Shown piece by piece: positions 34,250 to 43,187 of a DNA stretch of 64,000 nt (positions are counted from its first letter, which is position 1; each line of letters opens with the position of its first letter). The stretch is from Kitasatospora sp. SUK 42 (GTDB lineage Bacteria > Actinomycetota > Actinomycetes > Streptomycetales > Streptomycetaceae). The position numbers were made by a program, and so were the translations under genes. The DNA lies in NCBI RefSeq assembly GCF_015776785.2, contig NZ_LFMD02000005.1, positions 344,779 to 408,778 of the forward strand. The letters run 5' to 3'. Under the pieces are notes generated by a model, which did no database searches, was not told the DNA's origin, and worked only from the letters and a program-made list of their open reading frames with translations.

Positions 34250-34852
34250 ATGGGCACCTACTCGCTTCCCGACCTGCCGTACGACTACTCCGCGCTGGAG
34301 CGGGCGATGTCGGCCGAGATCCTGGAACTGCACCACTCCAAGCACCACGCCGCCTACGTCAAGGGCGCGAACGACACCCTGGAGCAGCTGGCCGAGGCCC
34401 GCGACAAGGAGCAGTTCGGCGGCCTCGTCGGCCTGCAGAAGACCTTCGCCTTCCACCTGTCGGGCCACGTCCTGCACTCGCTGTTCTGGCAGAACCTGTC
34501 GCCCGAGGGCGGCGAGCGCCCCGAGGGCGAGCTGGCCGACGCGATCACCGAGCACTTCGGCAGCTTCGAGGCCTTCAAGAAGCAGCTCACCAACGCCACC
34601 ACCGGCGTCCAGGGCTCCGGCTGGGGCATCCTCTCCTGGGAGCCGCTCGGCAAGCGCCTGATCGTCGAGCAGGTCTACGACCACCACGGCAACGTCGGCC
34701 AGGGCACCACCCCGCTGCTGGCCTTCGACGCCTGGGAGCACGCCTACTACCTCCAGTACCGCAACGTCCGCCCGGACTACGTCACCCGCCTGTGGGACGT
34801 CGTCAACTGGCAGGACGTCTCGGACCGCTTCGCGGCGGTGAAGAGCGCCTGA
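34250..34852 (+). CDS. sodF: Superoxide dismutase, Fe/Mn family (SodF type)
   Basis: A cytosolic 200-residue SOD converting superoxide to H2O2 and O2. The metal ligands are His28 in E-L-H-H-S-K-H-H, a second His in F-H-L-S-G-H-V-L-H-S, and Asp and His in F-D-A-W-E-H-A-Y-Y-L-Q-Y. Streptomycete enzymes of this sequence are usually iron-dependent. AAAGGGG precedes the ATG, and a strong terminator follows. The Nur-box-like site in its promoter suggests repression when nickel is enough for the Ni-SOD (SodN). Confidence 0.95.
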   Translation: MGTYSLPDLPYDYSALERAMSAEILELHHSKHHAAYVKGANDTLEQLAEARDKEQFGGLVGLQKTFAFHLSGHVLHSLFWQNLSPEGGERPEGELADAITEHFGSFEAFKKQLTNATTGVQGSGWGILSWEPLGKRLIVEQVYDHHGNVGQGTTPLLAFDAWEHAYYLQYRNVRPDYVTRLWDVVNWQDVSDRFAAVKSA

Positions 34853-34868
34853 CCCGGTCCAGGTGACC

Positions 34869-34906
34869 GGAAGGCCCCGGACCGGTCGGGTGGTCCGGGG
34901 CCTTCC
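34869..34906 (+). terminator. Terminator hairpin after sod
   Basis: 15-base perfect arms (34869-34883, 34892-34906), an 8-base loop, then CCCCTT. Confidence 0.88.
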
Positions 34907-35095
34907 CCTTGCGGCCCAAGGGGCTTCCCGCGCAGGTGTGTTGACGTCGGCCACGGCTGATCCACGGATCCGCTGGCTCGATTCAACCCCTCGTTCGCCC
35001 GCGCGGCGCGCACGGTCCGTATGATCGGCCCACTGTCGGTGACCGGCGGTCGACGGCCGCCCGGGCCCGTCCGGTCCTGAGCGAAAGGCCGCGCG

Positions 35096-36127
35096 ATGGC
35101 CCCGCGTCTCTCCCTGGTGGTCCCGGTCTACAACGTCGAGCGCTACCTCGGGGAGTGTCTGGACTCGATCGCGGCCCAGACCTTCGAGGACTTCGAGTGC
35201 GTCATGGTCGACGACGGCTCGACCGACGACGGCCCCGTCATCGCCAAGGCGTACGCCGCCCGGGACCGGCGCTTCCGCCTGGTCCAGCAGGAGAACAAGG
35301 GACTCGGCGCCGCCCGCAACACCGGCTGGCGCCACCTCACCCCCGGCACCGAGTACCTGGCCTTCGTCGACAGCGACGACACCCTGCCGCCGCACGCGTA
35401 CGAGCTGATGATCGGCACCCTGGACGAGACCGGATCCGACTTCGCCGCCGGCAACGCGATGCGCCTGCGCACCACCGGCCTCACCCCCTCGCACGCCCAC
35501 CGCCGCCCGTTCCGCGAGACCCGGCTGCGCACCCACATCCGCGAACTGCCCGCCCTGGTCACCGACCGCACCGCCTGGAACAAGGTCTACCGGCGCTCCT
35601 TCTTCGACGCCGCCGGCATCCTCTACCCGGAGGGCATCCTGTACGAGGACGCCCCGGTCAGCGTGCCCCACCACTTCCTCGCCGAGCGCGTCGACGTCCT
35701 CGCCGACCCGATCTACCACTGGCGGGTCCGCGAAGGCGGCGACCTGTCCATCACCCAGAAGAAGACCGACCCGCGCGGCCTGATCGACCGCGTCCGCTCC
35801 ATGGAACTCGTCCGGGAATGGCTGCTGGCCCGCCCCGAACCCGAGTTCGCCGAGCACCTGCGCGCCTACGACCACAACTGCCTGGTCGAGGAGATCCCGA
35901 TGTTCTTCTGGTCCATCCCGGACGGCGACCGTGCCTACTGGGAGGTCTACCAGCGGCACGTCAGCCGGCTCCTCCGGGCCATCGGCCCCGCCCGCCTGGC
36001 CGCCCTGAACCCGCAGCTCCGCCTCAAGTACCGCCTGACCCTGGGCGACCACCTGAACCGCTTCGTCGCCGTCCAGCGCCTCCACCGCCTCGTCCGCCGC
36101 ACCCGCCAGGCCGCCACCCGGCGCTGA
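35096..36127 (+). CDS. Family 2 glycosyltransferase
   Basis: A 343-residue GT-A enzyme. The N-terminal S-L-V-V-P-V-Y-N-V-E-R-Y-L and V-D-D-G-S-T-D-D-G bind the nucleotide sugar, F-V-D-S-D-D is the metal-binding DxD, and Y-E-D-A-P-V-S lies near the expected catalytic base. The C-terminal third is a basic helical region without clear membrane spans. The class includes teichoic-acid and capsule glycosyltransferases, so transfer of a sugar to a wall polymer is possible. It stands alone, with a weak TATGAT -10 at 35020, and is convergent with an esterase gene. Donor and acceptor are unknown. Confidence 0.9.
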   Translation: MAPRLSLVVPVYNVERYLGECLDSIAAQTFEDFECVMVDDGSTDDGPVIAKAYAARDRRFRLVQQENKGLGAARNTGWRHLTPGTEYLAFVDSDDTLPPHAYELMIGTLDETGSDFAAGNAMRLRTTGLTPSHAHRRPFRETRLRTHIRELPALVTDRTAWNKVYRRSFFDAAGILYPEGILYEDAPVSVPHHFLAERVDVLADPIYHWRVREGGDLSITQKKTDPRGLIDRVRSMELVREWLLARPEPEFAEHLRAYDHNCLVEEIPMFFWSIPDGDRAYWEVYQRHVSRLLRAIGPARLAALNPQLRLKYRLTLGDHLNRFVAVQRLHRLVRRTRQAATRR

Positions 36128-36181
36128 ACCCGGGCTCGGTGCCGCCGGTGCCACGTCCGTCCCGTCGCACGAGCGGGCCGT

Positions 36182-36224
36182 CGGCCGCGGGGACCAGCGG
36201 GCTGCCGGCTGGTCCCCACGGCCG
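36182..36224. terminator. Bidirectional terminator hairpin
   Basis: 17-base arms (36182-36198, 36208-36224) paired except for one mismatch, 9-base loop, in the convergent gap after the glycosyltransferase. Confidence 0.8.
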
Positions 36225-36253
36225 CTCATGTGCCGCTCATGCGCCGTTCACGC
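36221..36253. repeat. 11-bp tandem repeat over the esterase stop codon
   Basis: Three 11-base units starting at 36221, 36232 and 36243 with form GCCGYTCAYGY. The TCA in the third unit is the esterase stop (TGA on the minus strand); the other units repeat it. Confidence 0.85.
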
Positions 36254-37453
36254 ACCCCCGGCGGCGGCGAAGGCCTGCTGGAGGCGCGGGATCAGGTCGG
36301 CGAGATCCTGGTCCCAGCACAGGACGTCATGGCCGCCGTCGCACCGACCCCAACCGGCGCCGGTGCCGTAGTCCACGAAGTGCGGCGTCTGCCCGGCGTT
36401 CGTCAAGGCGGCGGCGAGGTGCTGCGACGAGCTCTCCAGCCACCACTCCCTGATGTCCTTGGTGTTGCCGTTCATGTCGCCGTTGCCGACGTAGATCGAC
36501 ACGCTCATCCCCGCGAACGCCGAGGCGTGCTGAGTGGGGTCGGCGGCGTTCCACAGGGAGTCGTTGAACGGCGGGGTGATCGAGATCGGATACGGCGACC
36601 CGAACAGGGCGTCACTGTCGACCGCGGGCTGGTAGGGATCGCTGACCGGATGGCAGGCGCTCCACTTGCTGACGCCGGGAAGGATCCCGCTCGTGACGAC
36701 GGGCAGGGCCCCCTGCGCGTCGATGAGCGAGGCGATGACGACCTCGCGCAGGACCATCTCGTTCCTGGAGAGGTCGCTCTCTCCGGACATGGTCGCCACC
36801 TGGCTGAACAGGTCCGGGTGGAGCTGCGCGAGGTGCAACGCGCCGAAGCCGCCCATGGAGATGCCGGCGATGGCGCGGTGCTGCTTGTCCGCGATCGTGC
36901 GCAGGTTCGCGTCGATGAACGGGACGACCTGGTTGATCTCGAAGTCCTCCCACCGCTGCGCGCCGGCCGCGGTGGACTGGTCCCGCCAGTTGGAGTACCA
37001 GCCGCGCGCGCCCCCGTCGGGAATGACCGTGATCATCCCCAACGAGCTCTTCACCGCGTCGAACTGGGGGAAGTAGGCGCCGGCGAAGTAGTCGCACGGG
37101 TCGCCGGGTGAGCCGTGGAGCAGGTACAGGACCGGATAGCGCTTGGTCGGGCTGCTGTTGTAGTCGGCGGGCAGGATGATCCGGACGTGGTGCCCGACCG
37201 TGCCGGGGTCGTTGGCCACGGCGGGCGTCGTCACCGTGATGGTGAAGTCGGTGGCAGTGGCGCCCGGAACACCCGGGTTCCGCAGCGAGGGATCGTCGAC
37301 CTGGGTCAGACCGAAGTTGTCGCTGAGCGTCGGCGGACCGGAGGCGTCCGCGTGGGCGGCGGGCGGCGCGGCGAGCAGAGTCGCCGCGGCCACCACCACG
37401 CATGCCAGAACCGCGTGCGCGCGGGAGCGCCAGGCGGCCAGTCGTGATGTCAT
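36248..37453 (-). CDS. Secreted esterase D-like alpha/beta hydrolase
   Basis: A 401-residue exported hydrolase. The signal peptide ends about A-A-H-A. The catalytic Ser199 lies in G-I-S-M-G-G-F-G-A-L, preceded by V-L-Y-L-L-H-G-S-P-G-D, which forms the oxyanion side. The C-terminal G-G-H-D-V-L-C-W-D-Q holds the catalytic His. Sequence and length suit the putative esterase/feruloyl-esterase group, also related to mycolyltransferase-like antigen 85 folds. AAGGA lies before ATG 37453. Likely acts outside the cell on esters of plant material or lipids; the substrate is unproven. Confidence 0.9.
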   Translation of the reverse strand: MTSRLAAWRSRAHAVLACVVVAAATLLAAPPAAHADASGPPTLSDNFGLTQVDDPSLRNPGVPGATATDFTITVTTPAVANDPGTVGHHVRIILPADYNSSPTKRYPVLYLLHGSPGDPCDYFAGAYFPQFDAVKSSLGMITVIPDGGARGWYSNWRDQSTAAGAQRWEDFEINQVVPFIDANLRTIADKQHRAIAGISMGGFGALHLAQLHPDLFSQVATMSGESDLSRNEMVLREVVIASLIDAQGALPVVTSGILPGVSKWSACHPVSDPYQPAVDSDALFGSPYPISITPPFNDSLWNAADPTQHASAFAGMSVSIYVGNGDMNGNTKDIREWWLESSSQHLAAALTNAGQTPHFVDYGTGAGWGRCDGGHDVLCWDQDLADLIPRLQQAFAAAGGA

Positions 37454-37590
37454 CAGCGTCCTTGAAATCGACGGGATACCGAAAACCGACGCTAGCGCCT
37501 GAGGAATATCGCCGTACGCGAATCAGACGGACTGTCAATTGGTGGGTCTGTCGACGACTCCTGATGCGACGGGAACAACACGGTTCCGAG

Positions 37591-37689
37591 CTACCGGCGT
37601 GCCCCCTGCGGCCACAGCACCTCGACCGGGACGCTGTGCCGGCGGGCGTAGACGACGACGTCCTGAATGATGGTGGCGATGGCTCTCTC
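37591..37689 (-). other. In-frame coding-like extension downstream of the meaB stop
   Basis: After the meaB TAG (37692-37690) the same frame stays open for 32 codons to another TAG at 37593-37591. Third-position GC is that of a real gene, and the translation includes I-I-Q-D-V-V-V-Y-A-R-R-H. There is no ATG, GTG or TTG start within it, although AGGAG overlaps the meaB stop. It may be a gene remnant, a readthrough tail or a protein starting at a rare codon. Confidence 0.4.
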
Positions 37690-38682
37690 CTAGGAGGTGC
37701 CGAAGAAGCTGTCGAGGATCTGTTGGGCGGCGAGGCCGGCCGGCAGGGATCCGTCGCGGACCTGGGCTTCCAACGACGGGGCGAGCCGTTGGACTTCGGG
37801 GTGCTCGTGGAGCCGCGCGAACAGCTGGTCGTGGACCATGGACCACGTCCACTCGACCTGCTGCTCCCGCCGCTTCGCCGCCAGCGCGCCCGTCGCGTCG
37901 AGAACCTTGCGGTGCTGCTGCAGCCGCTCCCACAACACGTCCAGCCCCGCGCCCTCCTGGCCGCTGCACGTCAGCACGGGCGGGGTCCACGCCGCGTCCG
38001 GCGCCTGCAACAGTCGCAGCGCGCCCGCGAGTTCGCGGGCTGCGGCCCGAGCGTCCCGCTCGTGCGGGCCGTCGGCCTTGTTGACGGCGATGACGTCCGC
38101 GAGCTCCAGCACGCCCTTCTTGATGCCCTGCAACTGGTCGCCGGTCCGCGCCAGGCTGAGGAGCAGGAAGGTGTCGACCATCCCCGCCACCGCCGTCTCG
38201 GACTGCCCCACACCCACCGTCTCGATGAGGACCACGTCGTACCCGGCGGCCTCCATGACCACCATCGACTCCCGGGTGGCCTTGGCGACCCCGCCCAGCG
38301 TCCCCGAGGTCGGCGAGGGCCGGACGAAGGCGTGCGGGTCGACGGCGAGCCGCTCCATCCGGGTCTTGTCGCCCAGGATGGAGCCGCCCGTCCGGCTGGA
38401 CGTCGGGTCGACGGCGAGGACCGCGACCCGGTGCCCCAGGCCCGTCAGCATCGTTCCGAAGGAGTCGATGAAGGTCGACTTGCCGACCCCGGGCACGCCC
38501 GTGATGCCCACCCGGACCGCCCCGCCCGCGTGCGGCAGCAGCCGCTGGAGCAGCTGCTGCGCGAGCGCGCGGTGGTCGGCCCGGGTGGACTCGACGAGGG
38601 TGACGGCGCGCGCGATCCAGGCGCGCGAGCCGTCCAGGACACCCGTCACATAGCTGTCGAGGTCGATCGTCCGCGGAGGCAT
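37690..38682 (-). CDS. meaB: Methylmalonyl-CoA mutase-associated GTPase MeaB
   Basis: MeaB is a G3E-type GTPase that gates cobalamin loading and protects methylmalonyl-CoA mutase. Its 330 residues include Walker A G-V-P-G-V-G-K-S-T (about 62-70), then D-P-T-S-S-R-T-G-G-S-I-L-G-D-K-T and base-recognition N-K-A-D. I place the start at ATG 38682. A TTG at 38694, immediately after the mutB stop, would add four residues, and translational coupling makes it possible. It is the third gene of the mutA-mutB-meaB operon. Confidence 0.94.
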   Translation of the reverse strand: MPPRTIDLDSYVTGVLDGSRAWIARAVTLVESTRADHRALAQQLLQRLLPHAGGAVRVGITGVPGVGKSTFIDSFGTMLTGLGHRVAVLAVDPTSSRTGGSILGDKTRMERLAVDPHAFVRPSPTSGTLGGVAKATRESMVVMEAAGYDVVLIETVGVGQSETAVAGMVDTFLLLSLARTGDQLQGIKKGVLELADVIAVNKADGPHERDARAAARELAGALRLLQAPDAAWTPPVLTCSGQEGAGLDVLWERLQQHRKVLDATGALAAKRREQQVEWTWSMVHDQLFARLHEHPEVQRLAPSLEAQVRDGSLPAGLAAQQILDSFFGTS

Positions 38683-38694
38683 ACGATCAGACAA

Positions 38695-40896
38695 TCACAG
38701 CTCGTGGCCGAGGTCGGCCGCCAGCGACTTCAGCAGGTCGTACGCCGCGTCCGGGATGACCGTGCCGGGCGGGAAGACCGCCGCCGCGCCCGCCTCGTAC
38801 AGGGCGTCGAAGTCCTGCGGCGGAATCACTCCGCCCACCACGATGGTGATGTCCTCCCGCCCGGCCTCGGCGAGTTCGGCGCGCAGCGCGGGCACCAGGG
38901 TGAGGTGGCCGGCGGCCAGCGAGGAGACGCCGACGATGTGCACGTCCGCCTCGACGGCCTGGCGGGCGACCTCGGCCGGGGTCTGGAACAGCGGGCCGAC
39001 GTCGACGGTGAAGCCCAGGTCCGCGAAGGCGGTGGCGATCACCTTCTGGCCGCGGTCGTGGCCGTCCTGGCCCATCTTGGCGACCAGGATGCGCGGGCGG
39101 CGGCCCTCGGCGAGCTCGAACCGCTCGACCAGGTCGCGGGTGCGCTGGAGGGAGGCCGACGGGCCCGCTTCGTCTCGGTACACACCGGAGATGGTACGGA
39201 TCTGGCCGGAGTGGCGGCCGTACACCTTCTCCAGGGCGTCCGAGATCTCGCCGACGGTGGCCTTGGCCCGGGCCGCGTTGACGGCCAGGTGCAGCAGGTT
39301 GCCGTCCAGCGAGCCGCCGCGCTGCGGGCCGGCCTCGGCGGCCCGGGTCAGTGCGTCGAGCGCACCGCGGCAAGCGGCCTCGTCGCGCTCCTCGCGCAGC
39401 CGGCGCAGCTTCTCGATCTGCCGGGTCCGCACCGAGGAGTTGTCGACCTTGAGCACCTCGATCTGCTCGTCGCTCTCCACCCGGTACTTGTTGACGCCGA
39501 TCACCGGCTGGCGGCCGGAGTCGATCCGCGCCTGGGTGCGGGCGGCGGCCTCCTCGACGCGCATCTTCGGGATGCCCGCGTCGATGGCCTTGGCCATGCC
39601 GCCGGCCGCCTCGACCTCCTGGATGTGCTGCCAGGCGCGGCTCGCCAGGTCGTGGGTGAGCTTCTCGACGTACGCCGAGCCGCCCCACGGGTCGATGACC
39701 CGGCAGGTGCCCGACTCCTGCTGGAGCAGCAGCTGGGTGTTGCGGGCGATGCGGGCCGAGAAGTCGGTGGGCAGGGCGAGCGCCTCGTCGAGGGCGTTGG
39801 TGTGCAGCGACTGGGTGTGGCCCTGGGTGGCGGCCATCGCCTCGACGCAGGTGCGGGTGACGTTGTTGAACACGTCCTGGGCGGTGAGCGACCAGCCCGA
39901 GGTCTGCGAATGGGTGCGCAGCGAAAGGGACTTGGTGTTCTTCGGGTCGAACTGCTTGACCAGCTTGGCCCACAGCAGCCGGGCCGCGCGGAGCTTGGCG
40001 ACCTCCATGAAGAAGTTCATGCCGATCGCCCAGAAGAACGACAGCCGTGGCGCGAAGGCGTCCACGTCCAGCCCCACGTCCAGGCCCGCGCGCAGGTACT
40101 CCACCCCGTCGGCCAGGGTGTAGGCCAGCTCCAGGTCGGCCGTCGCACCCGCCTCCTGGATGTGGTAGCCGGAGATGGAGATCGAGTTGTACCGGGGCAT
40201 CTTCTGCGAGGTGTACGCGAAGATGTCCGAGATGATCCGCATCGACGGCTGCGGCGGGTAGATGTAGGTGTTGCGGACCATGAACTCCTTGAGGATGTCG
40301 TTCTGGATGGTCCCCGCCAGCTTCTCGGGCGGCACCCCCTGCTCCTCGGCGGCGACGATGTACAGCGCGAGCACGGGCAGCACGGCGCCGTTCATGGTCA
40401 TCGACACGGACATCCGGTCCAGCGGGATGCCGTCGAACAGCTGGCGCATGTCGTAGATCGAGTCGATGGCGACGCCCGCCATGCCGACGTCGCCGGTGAC
40501 GCGCGGGTGGTCGCTGTCGTAGCCGCGGTGGGTCGGCAGGTCGAAGGCGACCGAGAGGCCCTTCTGACCGGCCGCCAGGTTGCGTCGGTAGAAGGCGTTG
40601 GACTCCTCGGCGGTGGAGAAGCCCGCGTACTGGCGGACGGTCCACGGCTGGTTGACGTACATGGTCGGGTAGGGCCCGCGCAGGTACGGGGCGATGCCGG
40701 GGTAGGTCTCCAGGAAGTCCAGGCCGGAGAGGTCCGCCGCGGTGTACAGCGGCTTGACGCCGATGCCCTCGGGGGTGTCCCAGACCAACTCGTCGACGTC
40801 CTTGCCGGTGGTCTGCCGCCAGGCGGACCGCCACTGGTCGTCGGTACCGCCGCCGGCGCCGCCGTCCAGCCCGATTCCGGTGAAGTCGGGGATCAT
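38695..40896 (-). CDS. mutB: Methylmalonyl-CoA mutase large (catalytic) subunit
   Basis: The adenosylcobalamin-dependent subunit interconverts (R)-methylmalonyl-CoA and succinyl-CoA. At 733 residues it has a full TIM-barrel substrate domain (about 50-560). The C-terminal B12 domain contains the D-x-H-x-x-G signature in G-Q-D-G-H-D-R-G, whose His is the lower cobalt ligand. Its ATG overlaps the mutA stop (ATGA). The pathway feeds propionate, branched-chain amino acids and odd-chain fatty acids into the TCA cycle, and in reverse supplies methylmalonyl-CoA for polyketides. Confidence 0.97.
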   Translation of the reverse strand: MIPDFTGIGLDGGAGGGTDDQWRSAWRQTTGKDVDELVWDTPEGIGVKPLYTAADLSGLDFLETYPGIAPYLRGPYPTMYVNQPWTVRQYAGFSTAEESNAFYRRNLAAGQKGLSVAFDLPTHRGYDSDHPRVTGDVGMAGVAIDSIYDMRQLFDGIPLDRMSVSMTMNGAVLPVLALYIVAAEEQGVPPEKLAGTIQNDILKEFMVRNTYIYPPQPSMRIISDIFAYTSQKMPRYNSISISGYHIQEAGATADLELAYTLADGVEYLRAGLDVGLDVDAFAPRLSFFWAIGMNFFMEVAKLRAARLLWAKLVKQFDPKNTKSLSLRTHSQTSGWSLTAQDVFNNVTRTCVEAMAATQGHTQSLHTNALDEALALPTDFSARIARNTQLLLQQESGTCRVIDPWGGSAYVEKLTHDLASRAWQHIQEVEAAGGMAKAIDAGIPKMRVEEAAARTQARIDSGRQPVIGVNKYRVESDEQIEVLKVDNSSVRTRQIEKLRRLREERDEAACRGALDALTRAAEAGPQRGGSLDGNLLHLAVNAARAKATVGEISDALEKVYGRHSGQIRTISGVYRDEAGPSASLQRTRDLVERFELAEGRRPRILVAKMGQDGHDRGQKVIATAFADLGFTVDVGPLFQTPAEVARQAVEADVHIVGVSSLAAGHLTLVPALRAELAEAGREDITIVVGGVIPPQDFDALYEAGAAAVFPPGTVIPDAAYDLLKSLAADLGHEL

Positions 40897-42761
40897 CGCT
40901 CCGCTCCGATCTGGTCCAGCAGGGAGGTGAGGACGGCGACCGCGTCCCCGCCCGCGTAGATGAACTCGTCCACTCCGGCCGGTACTTCGGCGAGCCGCCC
41001 GGCCAGCAGCACCCGCCGGGCGCCGGCCGCCTTCAGGGCGCCGGCGACGGCCTCGGCGTGCTCGCCGTACAGGGCGTCGCTGGAGCACAGGCAGGCGACG
41101 GTGGCGCCGGAGGCGGTGAACGCCTCGGCGAAGGCCGCCGGGTCGACACCCTCGGCCGACGAGGTCGCGATGCCGCCCGCCTGGAACAGGTTGGCCGCGA
41201 AGGTGGTGCGCGCGGTGTGCGCGGAGGCGGTGCCGATCGAGGCCAGGAACAGCCTCGGCCGCTCGCCGGTCTCCGCGACGAAGGCGTCCGAGCGGTCCCG
41301 CAGCGCCTCGTACGCCTCGGCGCGGCGCACCCGCGGCAGGCCGCCGCCGGGCGCGGCCGGAGCCGGCTCGCGGACCAGCGGCTGCTCGTCCAGGTGCGGG
41401 AACTCGCTGACGCCGGTGATGGGTTCACGCCGCTTGGCGAGCCTGACGGACCGCTCGGCCCAGGTCGCGGCGATCCGCTCGCCGACCAGGCCGTCGGTGA
41501 GCGCCGCCTGCTGGCCGCCGGCCCGCTCGATCTCCTGGAACCACGCCCAGGCGGCCTGCGCCAGCTCCTCGCTCAGCCGCTCGACGTACCAGGAGCCGCC
41601 GGCCGGGTCGATCACCCGGGCCAGGTGGGACTCCTCCAGCAGGATCGCCTGGGTGTTGCGGGCGATCCGGCGGGCGAAGGCGTCGGGCAGGCCGAGCGCG
41701 CTGTCGAAGGGCAGCACGGTGACGGCGTCGGCGCCGCCGACCCCGGCGGCCAGGCAGGCCACCGTGGTGCGCAGCACGTTCACCCACGGGTCGCGGGCGG
41801 TCATCATCACCCGGGAGGTGACGGCGTGCTGGCGCTGCGCCGAGGCCTCGGCACAGGCGCCGGACACCTCGGCGACGCGGGCCCACAGGCGGCGCGCGGC
41901 ACGGAACTTGGCGATCGTCAGGAACTGGTCGGCGTCCGCCGCGTAGCGGAACTCCAGCTGGCCGAGCGCGGCGTCCACCGACAGCCCGGCGGCGGTCAGC
42001 GCGCGCAGGTAGGCGAGGCCGGTGGCCAGCGAGCAGCCCAGCTCCTGGGCGGGGGAGGCGCCGGCCTCGTGGTACGGCAGGGCGTCGACGGTGAGCGCCC
42101 GGAGCCCCGGGTGGCCGGCGGTGCAGCGGGTGGCGAGCGCGGTGGCCTCGGCGAGCAGCGCGCCGGTGCGGGCGGTGTCGCCGGTGCGGGCCTGGAGGCC
42201 GAGCGGGTCGGCGCCGAGGTTGCCGGCGGCGGAGGCGGGGGAGACCTCGCGCGCCTCGTACAGCTTGAACAACTGCTCGGCGGCGTCGGTGAATTCGGGG
42301 CCGGCGTCGAGCGTCACGGCGGCCAGGTCCAGGTACACCCCGGCGAGTGCCTCGGGCAGGGCGTCCACCGGCAGGCCCTCGTCGCCCAGCTCCAGCCAGA
42401 GCGAGCCGACGCCGTGCTCCAGGTCGGCGAGCACCGCCTCGTTGGTGCGCCGCCGGTCCGGGTCGGCGTGCCGCTGGCGGACGTCCCACCCGGTGACCGC
42501 GGAGCCCTGCGGGCGGCCGCCGCGGACGAACGGCGGGAAGCCGGGGAAGCCGGGCTCGGTCGTGCCGTCCTCGGCGGTGTACAGCGGGCGGGCGCGCAGG
42601 CCGTCCTGGAGGGGGGTGGTGAGCGCCTGCTCGGCGGCGGCGCCGTCCTCGGGCTGGGCACCGGACTTGCGCAGCACGCCTTCGACGAGCTGCTGCCACT
42701 GCTCACGGTGCGCGGCCGGGAACTCGGCGGCGAGGGGGAGCCCTTCGGGTGGGACCTTCAT
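40893..42761 (-). CDS. mutA: Methylmalonyl-CoA mutase small subunit
   Basis: The 622-residue beta subunit has the same two-domain plan as MutB, but the B12 domain lacks the D-x-H-x-x-G motif (there is A-S-I-G-T-A-S-A-H-T-A-R instead), as expected for the noncatalytic partner. It overlaps the mutB start by 4 bp. The ATG at 42761 follows a 40-bp stretch with two GTTAGCGC words (near 42771-42790) that could be an operator. First gene of the operon. Confidence 0.95.
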   Translation of the reverse strand: MKVPPEGLPLAAEFPAAHREQWQQLVEGVLRKSGAQPEDGAAAEQALTTPLQDGLRARPLYTAEDGTTEPGFPGFPPFVRGGRPQGSAVTGWDVRQRHADPDRRRTNEAVLADLEHGVGSLWLELGDEGLPVDALPEALAGVYLDLAAVTLDAGPEFTDAAEQLFKLYEAREVSPASAAGNLGADPLGLQARTGDTARTGALLAEATALATRCTAGHPGLRALTVDALPYHEAGASPAQELGCSLATGLAYLRALTAAGLSVDAALGQLEFRYAADADQFLTIAKFRAARRLWARVAEVSGACAEASAQRQHAVTSRVMMTARDPWVNVLRTTVACLAAGVGGADAVTVLPFDSALGLPDAFARRIARNTQAILLEESHLARVIDPAGGSWYVERLSEELAQAAWAWFQEIERAGGQQAALTDGLVGERIAATWAERSVRLAKRREPITGVSEFPHLDEQPLVREPAPAAPGGGLPRVRRAEAYEALRDRSDAFVAETGERPRLFLASIGTASAHTARTTFAANLFQAGGIATSSAEGVDPAAFAEAFTASGATVACLCSSDALYGEHAEAVAGALKAAGARRVLLAGRLAEVPAGVDEFIYAGGDAVAVLTSLLDQIGAER

Positions 42762-42937
42762 GTGCGCAGGTTAGCGCCCGTTAGCGCACCCGCAGGAGGG
42801 GAACGGTGTGTGACCTAGTTCTCGCTTTGACGTGGCCCTCGCACTCCCTCCGGCCGGGGGTGCCGCGAGGGGTGGCACCCGAGGTCGGGACTGGTGTCAC
42901 CGGTGGCACCAGGCGGGTGTCGAGGTGTGGCGGCGGA

Positions 42938-42961
42938 GCCGTTGTCAACGCCGTTGTCACG
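42938..42961 (+). repeat. 12-bp tandem pair GCCGTTGTCAAC
   Basis: Two adjacent 12-base units differing only at their ends, upstream of the predicted NlpC-gene promoter. It may be a regulator site. Confidence 0.5.
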
Positions 42962-43001
42962 GAACGCGATCGATCGCCCGGAAGTGCCCGGATCAGGGGG
43001 A

Positions 43002-43029
43002 TTGCGGAACCCCGGTGCTCATCTATTAA
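43002..43029 (+). promoter_or_regulatory. Probable promoter of the NlpC/P60 gene
   Basis: TTGCGG (43002-43007) and TATTAA (43024-43029), 16 bp apart, leave a 5' leader of about 150 nt. Confidence 0.5.
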
Positions 43030-43187
43030 GTTACTTCGAAGAAAGGTGGGCGGGGGCGGCATCCCCCGTACGTCCCCGCCCGCCCTTCGTCGTGCCTTCG
43101 CGTCCCCGGACGCCTCGAACGAATCTGCGAACGTCCCCCGAACGTTTCCCCGACGTCCGGACGTCCCCCGAAGGAGAGCCCACCGCG

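Larger units (their letters stand above)
42762..43187. other. Divergent mutA-NlpC intergenic region
   Basis: No gene. It holds a GTTAGCGC pair next to mutA, two hairpins (GGGTGCC...GGCACCC near 42856-42880; CTGGTG...CACCAG near 42890-42912), a 12-bp tandem pair (42938-42961), a promoter (43002-43029) and GAACGT/GACGT-rich repeats just before the NlpC gene. It does not match the ydaO c-di-AMP riboswitch often found before such genes. Confidence 0.5.

Noticed and set aside
37402..40959. A 1185-residue plus-strand protein over meaB and mutB
   Set aside because: It is antisense to well-supported mutase genes and has shadow-frame composition.
42806..43187. Possible ydaO (c-di-AMP) riboswitch before the NlpC/P60 gene
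   Set aside because: Such genes often have one, but the conserved ydaO blocks are absent; only local hairpins and repeats are present.
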